Source: Variovorax davisae (lineage in GTDB: Bacteria > Pseudomonadota > Gammaproteobacteria > Burkholderiales > Burkholderiaceae_C). From it: a stretch of 64,000 bases of DNA. The stretch lies in assembly GCF_030316845.1 (NCBI RefSeq), contig NZ_JASZYS010000002.1, forward strand, positions 1 through 64,000. The letters run 5' to 3'. The notes below the pieces were generated by a model. It saw only the letters and a list, made by a program, of their open reading frames with translations, was not told the DNA's origin and did not search any database. Of this stretch, positions 1 to 8,357 are shown piece by piece. The position numbers and the translations under genes are program-made. Within the stretch, counting starts at the first letter, position 1. Every line of letters starts with the position of its first letter.

Positions 1-594
1 CTGCTTCTTCTTGGCCTTCATGATGTTCGGCAGCGTCACATAGCGCGGCTCGTTCAGGCGCAGGTCGGTCGTGATGACCGCGGGCACCGAAAGAGAAATG
101 GTCTCCAGGCCGCCATCGACTTCACGGGTCACGTTGACCTTGTCGCCGGCGACTTCCACCTTCGATGCGAAGGTGGCCTGCGGCAGGTCCGCCAGCGCGG
201 CCAGCATCTGCCCGGTCTGGTTGGCGTCGTCGTCGATCGCCTGCTTGCCCAGGATGATCAGGCCGGGCTGCTCCTTGTCGACCAGCGCCTTCAGCAGCTT
301 GGCGACTGCAAGGGGCTGCAGCTCCTCGGTGGTCTCGACCAGGATGCCGCGATCCGCACCGATGGCCATCGCGGTGCGCAGGGTTTCCTGGCACTTCGCA
401 TCGCCGCACGAGACCGCGATGATCTCGGTGGCGGCGCCCTTCTCCTTCAGGCGCACCGCCTCTTCGACGGCGATCTCGTCGAAGGGGTTCATGCTCATCT
501 TGACGTTGGCAATGTCGACGCCGGTGCCGTCGCTCTTCACGCGCACCTTCACGTTGTAGTCGACGACCCGTTTGACGGGAACAAGGATCTTCAT
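1..594 (-). CDS. etfB: Electron transfer flavoprotein beta subunit (3' end outside window)
   Basis: EtfB pairs with EtfA to carry electrons from acyl-CoA dehydrogenases to ETF-ubiquinone oxidoreductase. 198 codons are visible out of about 249 usual for the family, and the C terminus runs off the window. The nucleotide-binding segment with the run DDDANQTG lies near residues 121-128. The dehydrogenase-docking recognition loop ([14 protein letters not shown], residues 184-197) is intact, including the anchoring Leu188. The ATG at 594 opens the typical MKILVPVKR start. It is the last visible gene of the minus-strand catabolic operon that also contains two acyl-CoA dehydrogenases, its natural electron donors. 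etfA presumably follows outside the window. Confidence 0.96.
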   Translation of the reverse strand, partial: MKILVPVKRVVDYNVKVRVKSDGTGVDIANVKMSMNPFDEIAVEEAVRLKEKGAATEIIAVSCGDAKCQETLRTAMAIGADRGILVETTEELQPLAVAKLLKALVDKEQPGLIILGKQAIDDDANQTGQMLAALADLPQATFASKVEVAGDKVNVTREVDGGLETISLSVPAVITTDLRLNEPRYVTLPNIMKAKKKQ

Positions 595-624
595 GGTTGG
601 CACTCCTTCAGTCTTGATGTGAAT

Positions 625-1623
625 TCACTCGAGCTTGGCGCCCGACTGCTTGATCAGGCGCTCCCAGATCGGGCGCTCCTTCTGGTAGGCGGCCGCGAAG
701 GCCTCGGGCGAGCTGTCCTTGATCTCGAAGCCCATCGCCGCGACCTTGGCCTGCACGTCGGGCTGCTGCGTCGCCTTGCGCACCTCGTCGGCCAGCCGCT
801 GCACGATCGGCTTCGGCGTGTTGGCCGGCGCCGCGATCGCCAGCCAGCCGGTGACCCGGTAGGCCTCGTCCTTCAGGCCCTGTTCGGCCAGCGTCGGCAC
901 ATTGGGCAGCGTGCTCATCCGGCGTTCGCCGGTAACGCCGATGGCCTTGAGCTTGCCGGCCTCGATGTGCGGCTTGGCCACCAGCGCGCTGGCGTAGGCC
1001 ATCTGGATCTGGCCGCCGATCAGGTCCTGCAGCATCGGTGCCTCGCCCTTGTAGGCGACATGGTTCATGTCGGCCTTCTGCGTCAGGCTCATGTGGGCGC
1101 CGGCCAGGTGCGGATAGGCACCCACGCCATAGGAGCCGTAGGCCAGCTTGCCCTTGTTCTCGCTCACGTACTTGAGCAGTTCGGGGCCGGTCTTGACCGG
1201 CACGCTCGGATGCACCACCAGCACCAGCGGCGCCATCGCGATCTGGTAGACCAGCGTCAGGTCGCGCTGCGTGTCGTAGGGCAGCTTCTCGTACAGGAAC
1301 TGGTTGGTCAACAGCGAATTGCTCAGCGACAGCACGATGGTGTAGCCGTCCGGCGCCGCCTTGGCGACCGCGTCGGTGCCGATGATGCCGGCGGCACCGG
1401 GCTTGTTGTCGATGATCACGGGCTGGCCCAGGCCGGCCGCCAGCTTCTCGCCGATCACGCGGGCCAGCACGTCGGTGGCGCCGCCGGCGGCGAAGGGAAC
1501 GACCATCTTGATCGGCTTGCTGGGCCAGGCGGGCTGCGCCTGGGCCGCCGAGAGGCCGCACAGCGCGGCGGCCGAGGCGGCGGCGCAGAGCCAGGCCCGG
1601 CGGGTCGTGGTCGATGGGGTCAT
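625..1623 (-). CDS. Bug-family (TctC) tripartite tricarboxylate transporter solute receptor, copy 1
   Basis: This is a 332-residue periplasmic binding protein of the Bug/TctC family, which delivers carboxylates to TctAB-type transporters. The N terminus carries a twin arginine followed by a hydrophobic, Ala-rich stretch ending AQA near residue 29, so it is an exported protein and possibly a Tat substrate. Family hallmarks are present: the VPFAAGGATD loop, the KAAPDGYT segment and DLIGGQIQM. No TctA or TctB membrane subunit lies in the window, so the permease is elsewhere or the protein acts as a sensor. It sits 31 nt upstream of etfB and 39 nt after the acyl-CoA synthetase. The ligand is not readable from sequence; the operon suggests an organic acid. 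Confidence 0.93.
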   Translation of the reverse strand: MTPSTTTRRAWLCAAASAAALCGLSAAQAQPAWPSKPIKMVVPFAAGGATDVLARVIGEKLAAGLGQPVIIDNKPGAAGIIGTDAVAKAAPDGYTIVLSLSNSLLTNQFLYEKLPYDTQRDLTLVYQIAMAPLVLVVHPSVPVKTGPELLKYVSENKGKLAYGSYGVGAYPHLAGAHMSLTQKADMNHVAYKGEAPMLQDLIGGQIQMAYASALVAKPHIEAGKLKAIGVTGERRMSTLPNVPTLAEQGLKDEAYRVTGWLAIAAPANTPKPIVQRLADEVRKATQQPDVQAKVAAMGFEIKDSSPEAFAAAYQKERPIWERLIKQSGAKLE

Positions 1624-1662
1624 GGGTGTCTCCAGGTTCGTTGGCTTGTCAGGGAGCGGTCG

Positions 1663-3582
1663 CTATTGCAGGACGACCTGCGTCTTGAAAGGCAGCCGGC
1701 CCAGCGCCTGCTGCAACTGCTGGCGCAGCGGCTCGGCCTGTGCGCCCGCGGCCGCGGCATCGATGCGCACCTTGAGCGCGGTGTCGCCATCGGCCTCGAC
1801 CTGCGGCCGGGCCGCTGCGTCCAGGCCCAGTGCGGCGCAGGCCTCGCCGACCATCGCCTCGGCCACCCGGCGGGCGGCCATCGCGCGCAGCTCGGGCTTG
1901 TAGATCTTGCCGACATTGGTCATCGGCATGGCCTCGATCACGATCACCGAACGCGGCTTGGCGGGCGCCTCGTCGACCCGCGCGGCGGTGAAGTCGAGCA
2001 GTTCGGCTTCGCTGGCCGAAGCGCCGGGGATCAGGGTCGCGAACACCACCGGCAGTTCGCCGGCGTAGGCATCGGGCGCGCCGACCGCGGCGCACAGCTG
2101 CACCGCGGGGTGGGCGCCGAGCGCGTCCTCGATCACCTTCGGATCGATGTTGTGGCCGCTGCGGATGATCAGGTCCTTGGAGCGGCCGCTGAGGTTCAGG
2201 CGTCCTTCGCCGTCGAGCCAGCCGAGGTCGCCGGTGGCGAGCCAGCCGTCGGCCGTGAAGGCTTTCGCGTTGTCGGCCGGATCGACGAAGCCCGAGAACA
2301 GGTTGGGCGACTTGAACAGCACCATGCCTTGCTCGCCTGCGGGCAGGTCGCGCTCGCTGGCGTTGCCGTCGGCGTCGAGCGCCACGATGCGCAGCTGCGA
2401 ATAGGGCAGCCGGAAGCCGACGCAGCCCGCCGGCCCGACCACGCCGGGCGGCGTGATGGTCGAGATGCCGGCCATCTCCGTCATGCCCAGGCTCTCGTGC
2501 ACGTGCAGGCCGAACAGCCGCTCGAAGCGGGCCGCAAGCTCGGGCGCCAGCACCGCGGCGCCGGTGCGGCAGTAGTGGATCGACGAGATGTCGGCGCCGT
2601 CCAGCGGCACGTTGGCCAGCGCCGCGAGCACCGTGGGCACCGCCGACAGCGACGTCGGCCGGTAGGTCTCGACCAGCCGCCAGTAGTTCGCCAGCACCTG
2701 CTTGTTGCGCAGCAGCGCGGTGGTCGGGATGATCACCTCGACGCCGGCCGACAGCGAGGCCAGGGAGGCCGGCAGCACGCCGGCGACATGGAACAGCGGG
2801 TAGCCGTTGATCGAAGCATCGTTCGGCCCCTGGCCGGTCATGTTGACGCTGGCCCAGGCCGTGAACACCTGCGCGCCGTGGCTGTGGCGCGCGAGTTTCG
2901 GGGCGCCGGTGGTGCCGCCGGTGTGGAAGTAGGCGGCGATGTCGCCCGGCTGGATGTCGCGGCCGCTCGCCAGCCGGTCGTCGGGCTCGGCGGCGCGCAG
3001 GGCGCCGAAGTCGGCCACGCCCGCGGGCAGGTCGCCGGCGCTGCCGGGCGCCTCGTCGTGCGGCGCCACCCGCAGCACCGTGCTCAGGGTGGGGACCTGG
3101 CCGCGCAGGCGCATCGCCTTCGACCACATGCCGGACTCGGCGTCCGAGCCGTAGGCGATCAGCACCTTGGCGCGGCCCGCGGTCATCAGCGCCACCAGCT
3201 TCTCGTCGGTCAGCAGCGGATTGAGCGGCTGCACGATGCCGGCCGCCTCGCCGCCCCAGAGCGCCAGGTGGTAGTCGAGGCAGCCCGGCAGCAGCACCGC
3301 CACCGCGTCGTCGGGCCCGACCCCGAGCCGGTGCAGCAGGTTCGCGGTCTGGTGGATGCCGGCCAGCAGCTGCGCATAGGACCAGCGGATCGGCGCGTCG
3401 GCCGGGTCGCCGGTGCGCAGGAAGGTCAGCGCCGTCTTGTCGCCGAAGGCCGCGCCGGCGTTGCGGAAGATCTCGTAGGTGCTGCGCACCGTGAGCGCGT
3501 CGGCCAGCGGCGCGGCCTCGAGCTTTCGGATGTCGTCGAGGCTGCGAATCGGAAACGATGCGCGAAAGGGCGCTGCGCTCAT
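1663..3582 (-). CDS. AMP-forming acyl-CoA synthetase
   Basis: This 639-residue member of the ANL adenylate-forming superfamily activates a carboxylic acid to its CoA thioester with ATP. Motifs visible in order are the phosphate-binding loop TGGTTGAPK (221-229), ESLGMTE (363-369), TGDLGWLDGEGRL (450-462), the hinge region GRSKDLIIRSGHN (466-478) and the C-terminal catalytic Lys in NVGK (Lys559). It is longer than typical 540-residue FadD-type enzymes. It lies between two paralogous Bug receptor genes inside the beta-oxidation operon, so it probably activates the acid captured by those receptors. A role like PimA (dicarboxylate ligase) is an inference from neighbours. The ATG at 3582 is the first in frame and has full homology after it. 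Confidence 0.92.
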   Translation of the reverse strand: MSAAPFRASFPIRSLDDIRKLEAAPLADALTVRSTYEIFRNAGAAFGDKTALTFLRTGDPADAPIRWSYAQLLAGIHQTANLLHRLGVGPDDAVAVLLPGCLDYHLALWGGEAAGIVQPLNPLLTDEKLVALMTAGRAKVLIAYGSDAESGMWSKAMRLRGQVPTLSTVLRVAPHDEAPGSAGDLPAGVADFGALRAAEPDDRLASGRDIQPGDIAAYFHTGGTTGAPKLARHSHGAQVFTAWASVNMTGQGPNDASINGYPLFHVAGVLPASLASLSAGVEVIIPTTALLRNKQVLANYWRLVETYRPTSLSAVPTVLAALANVPLDGADISSIHYCRTGAAVLAPELAARFERLFGLHVHESLGMTEMAGISTITPPGVVGPAGCVGFRLPYSQLRIVALDADGNASERDLPAGEQGMVLFKSPNLFSGFVDPADNAKAFTADGWLATGDLGWLDGEGRLNLSGRSKDLIIRSGHNIDPKVIEDALGAHPAVQLCAAVGAPDAYAGELPVVFATLIPGASASEAELLDFTAARVDEAPAKPRSVIVIEAMPMTNVGKIYKPELRAMAARRVAEAMVGEACAALGLDAAARPQVEADGDTALKVRIDAAAAGAQAEPLRQQLQQALGRLPFKTQVVLQ

Positions 3583-3648
3583 GGTCCTGTCTCCTGCAAA
3601 TGTCGTTGCGCGATCATGCGCCGCGCGGGCCGCGGCGCCTACCGTCGG

Positions 3649-4647
3649 CTACTGGTTCTTGATGTTGTTGTCGCGGATCACCTTGCCCCAGCGCTCGTGG
3701 TCCTGGCGCATGCGGGCCGTCATCTGCTCGGGCGTCTGGAAGGCCGCGAAGGTGCCCACGCCTTCGAGCTTGTCCTGCACTTCCTTGTCGGCCAGCGCCT
3801 TCTTGAGTTCCGCGTTCAGGCGCGCGATCACGTCCTTGGGCGTGCCGGCCGGCGCCAGCATGCCGCCCCACGAAGTCGCATCGAAACCGGGGAAGCCCTG
3901 TTCGGCGACGGTCTTCACGTCGGGCAGCAGGCCGAGGCGCTTGGACGAGCCGACCGCGATCGCGCGCAGGGTGCCCGAACGGATGTGCGGCAGCACCGCG
4001 ATCAGGTCCGAGAACATCATCGGCACCTGGCCGCCGATCAGGTCGGTCACGGCCGGCGCGCTGCCGCGGTAGGGCACGTGCTGCATGTCGAAGTGGCCGA
4101 CGTTCTTCAGGCTTTCGGTCGTCAGGTGGCCGAAGCTGCCGGCGCCCGCGGTGGTGTAGTTGAACTTGCCGCCGTCGGCCTTGGCCTTGGCGATCAGCGG
4201 CTGCAGGCCGGTGACATCGGGCAGCGACTTGGGGTTCACGACCATCACGATCGGCAGGTCGTAGGTGGTGCCGACCGGCGTGAAGTTCTTGAAGATGTCG
4301 TAGCTGGTCGGGCCATAGAGATGGCCGGCCAGCAGGGTCGGCGTGGCCAGCATCACGAGCGTGTAGCCGTCGGGTGCGGCCTTGGCCGCGATGGCTGCGC
4401 CGATGGTGCCCGAGGCGCCGCCGCGGTTGTCGATCAGGACCGGCTGCTTGAGGCCCTGGGCCATCTTCTGGCCGATGATGCGGGTCGCGACGTCGGTCGG
4501 GCCGCCGGCCGGGAAGGGCACGATGATCGTGATCGGCTTGGCCGGGAAAGCCTGGGCGAAGGCGCCGCCGGCGATGAGCGGCAGGGCCAGGGCGAGCAGG
4601 GCACGGCGCGCCGGGTTGCGAAGGGAAGCGGGAAAGCGGGAAGACAT
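3649..4647 (-). CDS. Bug-family (TctC) solute receptor, copy 2
   Basis: A second 332-residue TctC/Bug periplasmic receptor, clearly diverged from the copy at 625-1623 though identical in length. The signal peptide ends near residue 32 (AFA-QA). Family signatures are VPFPAGGPTD, KAAPDGYT, the DLIGGQVPMMF strand and a C-terminal helix rich in Lys and Arg. It lies directly downstream of the CoA-transferase gene (19 nt) and upstream of the acyl-CoA synthetase. Some Bug proteins are known to bind adipate and other dicarboxylates (for example AdpC of Rhodopseudomonas), which would suit this operon, but the binding specificity here is inferred only. Confidence 0.93.
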   Translation of the reverse strand: MSSRFPASLRNPARRALLALALPLIAGGAFAQAFPAKPITIIVPFPAGGPTDVATRIIGQKMAQGLKQPVLIDNRGGASGTIGAAIAAKAAPDGYTLVMLATPTLLAGHLYGPTSYDIFKNFTPVGTTYDLPIVMVVNPKSLPDVTGLQPLIAKAKADGGKFNYTTAGAGSFGHLTTESLKNVGHFDMQHVPYRGSAPAVTDLIGGQVPMMFSDLIAVLPHIRSGTLRAIAVGSSKRLGLLPDVKTVAEQGFPGFDATSWGGMLAPAGTPKDVIARLNAELKKALADKEVQDKLEGVGTFAAFQTPEQMTARMRQDHERWGKVIRDNNIKNQ

Positions 4648-4666
4648 CGGGCAGGTTTCGATGGCG

Positions 4667-5866
4667 TCAGAGGACGCCGAGGGATTTCAGTTGGGAAAGC
4701 TTGTCGTCGGAAAGGCCGAGCAGCGACTGGAGCACGTCGTGCGTGCCTTCGCCGAGCTGGGGCGGCGCGTTGCGCACCGGCAGCCGCTCGCCGTCGAAGC
4801 GGTAGGGGGGCGCCAGCACGTTGACCGTGCCGGCCACCGGGTGCGGCTGGGTGGTCACCAGACCGGCCTCGGTGGCGCGCTTGGATTGCAGCGCCTCGAG
4901 CAGTCCGAGCACCTCGCCGCACGGGATGCCCGCGCGCGCCAGCTGCGCAAGCAGCGCGCCGCGCTTGCGGCGGCCGAGCTCGCGGTTGATCTCGGGCATC
5001 AGCGCCGCCCGGTTCGCGGCGCGCAGGATGTTGGTCTTGAAGCGCTCGTCGGCCGCGAGGTCGGGCCGTTCGATCACGTCGGTGCAGAAGCGCGCGAACT
5101 GGCTGTTGTTGCCGACCGTGATGACCAGCGGGCCGTCCTCGGCGTCGAACACGCCGTAGGGCACGATCGACGGGTGGGCGTTGCCGTAGCGCGGCGGGTC
5201 TTCGCCCAGCAGCAGCGCCTCCAGGCCGTAGTAGGCGGTGATCATCAGGCCGCAGTCGAACAGCGCCATCTCGACGTGGCGGCCACGGCCGGTCTTCTGG
5301 CGTTCGAACAGGGCCGCGAGGATGGCTTGGGCCGAGTACATGCCGGTGAACAGGTCGACCGCGGCGACGCCGAACTTGAGCGGCGGCTGGTCGGCCTCGC
5401 CGTTCATCGCCATCAGGCCGGCCTCGCCTTGCACCACCAGGTCGTAGCCCGGCCGCGCGGCCTCGGGGCCGGTGCGGTCGTAGCCCGAGATCGAGCAATA
5501 GATCAGCCCGGGATTGATCTCGCGCAGCGCCTCGTAGCCGAGGCCGAGCTTGTCGATGCCGCCGAACTTGAAGTTCTGGATCAGCACGTCGCTCTTCTTG
5601 ACCAGCTCGCGCACGATCTCCTGGCCTTCGGCGGTCTGCAGGTCGATGGCGACCGAGCGCTTGTTGCGGTTGACGCTGTTGAAGTAGGCGGTCTCGGTCT
5701 TGCCCACGCGCAGGCCCCAGTCGCGGGTGTCGTCACCGCGCACCGGATGCTCCACCTTGATCACCTCGGCGCCGAAGTCGGCCAGCACCATGCCGCACCA
5801 GGGGCCGGCCAGGATGCGCGAGAGGTCGAGGACGCGGACGCCGGACAGGGGCAGGGCGCCGGTCAT
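4667..5866 (-). CDS. CaiB/BaiF family (class III) CoA transferase
   Basis: This 399-residue class III CoA transferase moves CoA between carboxylic acids through an aspartyl-CoA intermediate. The N-terminal LDLSRILAGPWCGMVLADFGAE region binds CoA, and Asp171 in the AAVDLFTGMY segment matches the catalytic Asp of formyl-CoA transferase. The NRNKRS and RTGPEAARPGYD segments are also typical. The ATG at 5866 overlaps the TGA of the upstream acyl-CoA dehydrogenase by one base (TGATG), so translation is probably coupled. In this operon it offers an ATP-free alternative to the synthetase for charging the substrate, perhaps using succinyl-CoA or acetyl-CoA as donor. That role is inferred. Confidence 0.93.
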   Translation of the reverse strand: MTGALPLSGVRVLDLSRILAGPWCGMVLADFGAEVIKVEHPVRGDDTRDWGLRVGKTETAYFNSVNRNKRSVAIDLQTAEGQEIVRELVKKSDVLIQNFKFGGIDKLGLGYEALREINPGLIYCSISGYDRTGPEAARPGYDLVVQGEAGLMAMNGEADQPPLKFGVAAVDLFTGMYSAQAILAALFERQKTGRGRHVEMALFDCGLMITAYYGLEALLLGEDPPRYGNAHPSIVPYGVFDAEDGPLVITVGNNSQFARFCTDVIERPDLAADERFKTNILRAANRAALMPEINRELGRRKRGALLAQLARAGIPCGEVLGLLEALQSKRATEAGLVTTQPHPVAGTVNVLAPPYRFDGERLPVRNAPPQLGEGTHDVLQSLLGLSDDKLSQLKSLGVL

Positions 5867-7008
5867 CAGTGCAGCTCCTTGCCGAGCGCGATGTAGCGCT
5901 GCAGGTGGTGGTCCTCGTCGCCGAGCTGGTGGTCGATCATCACCAGCCGCTTGGCGTAGTGGGCCAGGGGCAGTTCCCAGGTCATGCCGATGCCGCCGTG
6001 CAGCTGGATGCTCTCTTCGGCCACCCGCGCGCCGATGCGCCCGATGCTGAACTTGGCCGCCGACACGGCGCGCTCGCGCGTCAGGCGGTCGGCATCGATC
6101 GCGGCCGCGGCGTTGATGACGGCCGAGCGGGCCTGCTCGATCTCGAGCAGCAGGTCGGCCATGCGGTGCTGCAGGGCCTGGAAGCTGCCGATCAGCAGGC
6201 CGAACTGCTTGCGGGTGCGCAGGTAGTCGAGCGTGGCCGCCTTGGCCGCTTCCATGGCGCCGAGCGATTCGGCGCACAGGGCCAGCAGGCCGCGGGCAAC
6301 GGCGCGCTCCAGCGTGGCGTGGCCCTGGCCTTCGGTGCCGAGCAGGGCGTCGGCGCCGAGCGCGAGCTTGTCGAAGCGCAGTTCGGCCACGCGGCCGCCG
6401 TCGATCGCGGGGCAGTCCCGCACCGTCAGGCCGGCCGTCTTCGCCGGCACCAGGAACAGCGAGATGCCGGCTTCGTCGTCGACCGTACCCGCGGTGCGCG
6501 CCGAGACCACGAACAGCTTCGCCTGCGCACCCTGCTGCACCACGACCTTGGCGCCATCGAGCACCCAGCCATCGCCGCTGCGCACGGCGCGGGTCTGGAC
6601 GCGTGCGAGTTCGTAGTGGCCGCCGTCTTCGTCGTGGGCCAGCGCCGCGACGGTGGTGCCGCCGATGATCTCGGCCAGCAGGCTCTTCTGCGCCGCGCTG
6701 CCGGCGGCGGAGATCGCCTCGCCGGCCATCACCGCGCCCAAGAGCGGCTCGACCACCAGGCCGCGGCCCAGCGCCTCGAAGACCACCGCGATGTCGAAGC
6801 CGCCGCCGCCGTAGCCGCCGTCGGCCTCGCCGAACAGCGCGCCGATCACGCCGAGCTCGGCGAACTGGCGCCAGATCTCGGCGCTGAAGCCCTCGGGCGA
6901 CTTGGCGATGCGGTCGCGGGTGTCGAAGGCGTATTGTTCCGCGATGAAGCGGTTCATGCTGTCGGCGAGCATGCGCCGGTCTTCGCTGTGTTCGAAATTC
7001 ATACCCAT
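5866..7008 (-). CDS. Acyl-CoA dehydrogenase, small-subunit type (PimD-like)
   Basis: This is a 380-residue flavin acyl-CoA dehydrogenase with the usual order of N-terminal helical, middle beta and C-terminal helical domains. The N-terminal part carries DRRMLADSMNRF, and the C terminus carries RIGARVAEES followed by LHGGIGMTWELP near residues 335-346. The standard C-terminal EIQ-type motif seen in the partner at 7139-8347 is absent. Loss of that motif in one member of a pair is typical of alpha2-beta2 dehydrogenases such as PimC/PimD or the actinobacterial FadE pairs. It is separated from its putative partner by a 130-bp region with a dispersed repeat. Oxidation of a dicarboxyl- or branched acyl-CoA with electrons passed to EtfAB is inferred. 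Confidence 0.92.
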   Translation of the reverse strand: MGMNFEHSEDRRMLADSMNRFIAEQYAFDTRDRIAKSPEGFSAEIWRQFAELGVIGALFGEADGGYGGGGFDIAVVFEALGRGLVVEPLLGAVMAGEAISAAGSAAQKSLLAEIIGGTTVAALAHDEDGGHYELARVQTRAVRSGDGWVLDGAKVVVQQGAQAKLFVVSARTAGTVDDEAGISLFLVPAKTAGLTVRDCPAIDGGRVAELRFDKLALGADALLGTEGQGHATLERAVARGLLALCAESLGAMEAAKAATLDYLRTRKQFGLLIGSFQALQHRMADLLLEIEQARSAVINAAAAIDADRLTRERAVSAAKFSIGRIGARVAEESIQLHGGIGMTWELPLAHYAKRLVMIDHQLGDEDHHLQRYIALGKELH

Positions 7009-7046
7009 ACTCCGGCGCGCGGTGCGCGATTTGTCTCATTCCAGGA

Positions 7047-7121
7047 ATACCGCGGAACCGGCTTTGCCGGGCCGCTGGTATTGCCCCCTGCAAGGGGGTG
7101 GGCGGCTACACGAAGTGAGCC
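7047..7121 (-). repeat. Dispersed two-hairpin intergenic repeat, copy 1
   Basis: Read on the minus strand, this ~75-bp block matches the block at 55761-55834 closely, including the shared stretches GTGTAGCCGC and CCAGCGGCCCGGCAAAGCC followed by GGTTCCGCGG. It can form two hairpins: CCCCC(TTGCA)GGGGG and CCGGC(AAA)GCCGG. It occupies most of the 130-bp gap between the two acyl-CoA dehydrogenase genes. The layout (intergenic, palindromic, repeated) is REP/BIME-like. Effects on transcript stability or attenuation between the two dehydrogenase genes are possible but not shown. Confidence 0.85.
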
Positions 7122-7138
7122 AACCTGGGGGTGTGCCA

Positions 7139-8347
7139 TCACAACCCGAGGATCATCTTGGAGATGATGTTCTTCTGGATTTCGTTGGAGCCGCCGAAGA
7201 TCGACAGCTTGCGGTTGTTGAAATAGCGCGCTGCCGCGGCGGCAGCGTACTCGGGGCCGAAGGGAACGCCCTCGAAGCCGCCCTCGAGCGCCTCGGCCAC
7301 GAAGGGCCGCGCCTGCGCGCCCATCGCGCGCCGCGCCAGCGACGAGATCTCCTGCCGGATCTCGGTGCCGCGGATCTTCAGCATCGAGCTCTCGGCCCCC
7401 GGCACGCCGCCGCCGGCCACGGCCGCGATCACGCGCAGGTTGGTGGTCTTCATGTTCTCGAGGTCGATCTCGACCTTGGCCAGGCGGGCGGCGAAGGCGG
7501 GATCGTCGGCCAGCGGCCGGCCGTTCTTCGTCTGCCTGGCAGCGATCGCCTTGAGCTGCGCCAGCGCGGCCACCGAGAAGCCGACGCCCGCGATGTTGGT
7601 GCGCTCGTAGGTCAGCAGGTACTTGGCGCAGGTCCAGCCCTTGTCCTCCTCGCCGACGAGGTTCTCGGCCGGCACCCGCACATCGGAGAAGAACACCTCG
7701 TTGACCTCGTGCTCGCCGTCGAGCGTGATGATCGGGCGCACCTCGACGCCGGGCGACTTCATGTCGATCAAGAGGAAGCTGATGCCTTCCTGCTTCTTGG
7801 CCTCGCGGTTGGTGCGCACCAGGCAGAAGATCATGTCGGCGTGCTGGCCGAGGGTGGTCCAGGTCTTCTGGCCGTTGACGATGTAGTGGTCCCCCTGGGC
7901 ATCGATGCCCCGCACCGCCTGGGTCTTGACCGAGGCCAGGTCGGAGCCCGCGCCGGGTTCGGAGTAGCCCTGGCACCACCAGTCGCTGCCGTCGAGGATG
8001 CGCGGCAGCCAGTGGCGCTTCTGCGCCTCGTTGCCGTACTTGATCAGCACCGGGCCGAGCATGTTGACGCCGAAGGGCACGATGCGCGGCGCATGGGCCA
8101 GCGCGCATTCGTTCTCGAAGATGAACTTCTCGATCGCGCTCCAGCCCGGGCCGCCGTACTGCTCGGGCCAGTGGTTGGCGAGCCAGCCGCGGGCGTTGAG
8201 GATGGCGTGCCATTCCTGCATGTCGGCCTTCGAGAGGTGCTTGCCGGTGGCGACCTTGTCGGAGAGGCGGGCCGGCAGCTTGTCGGCCAGGAAGGCGCGC
8301 ACTTCGCTGCGGAAGCCTTCTTCTTGGGGAGTGAAATTCAAGTCCAT
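7139..8347 (-). CDS. Acyl-CoA dehydrogenase, large-subunit type (PimC-like)
   Basis: This 402-residue acyl-CoA dehydrogenase starts MDLNFTPQEEGFR, typical of pimeloyl-CoA dehydrogenase large subunits. The FAD/substrate motif QGYSEPGAGSD is at residues 126-136. The C-terminal motif reads FGGSNEIQKN, with Gly where medium-chain enzymes have the catalytic Glu, as is usual in this subgroup. The 380-residue dehydrogenase downstream is the likely second subunit. The gene begins 10 nt after the thiolase stop. Function as the first beta-oxidation step on an unusual acyl-CoA, with ETF as electron acceptor, follows from family and context; the substrate cannot be read. Confidence 0.93.
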   Translation of the reverse strand: MDLNFTPQEEGFRSEVRAFLADKLPARLSDKVATGKHLSKADMQEWHAILNARGWLANHWPEQYGGPGWSAIEKFIFENECALAHAPRIVPFGVNMLGPVLIKYGNEAQKRHWLPRILDGSDWWCQGYSEPGAGSDLASVKTQAVRGIDAQGDHYIVNGQKTWTTLGQHADMIFCLVRTNREAKKQEGISFLLIDMKSPGVEVRPIITLDGEHEVNEVFFSDVRVPAENLVGEEDKGWTCAKYLLTYERTNIAGVGFSVAALAQLKAIAARQTKNGRPLADDPAFAARLAKVEIDLENMKTTNLRVIAAVAGGGVPGAESSMLKIRGTEIRQEISSLARRAMGAQARPFVAEALEGGFEGVPFGPEYAAAAAARYFNNRKLSIFGGSNEIQKNIISKMILGL

Positions 8348-8357
8348 CGCTGATGTC

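Noticed and set aside
619..4824. 1401-codon plus-strand open frame
   Set aside because: It lies antisense to four clear minus-strand genes. Its translation is Arg/Gly/Leu/His-rich low-complexity sequence typical of antisense frames in GC-rich DNA.
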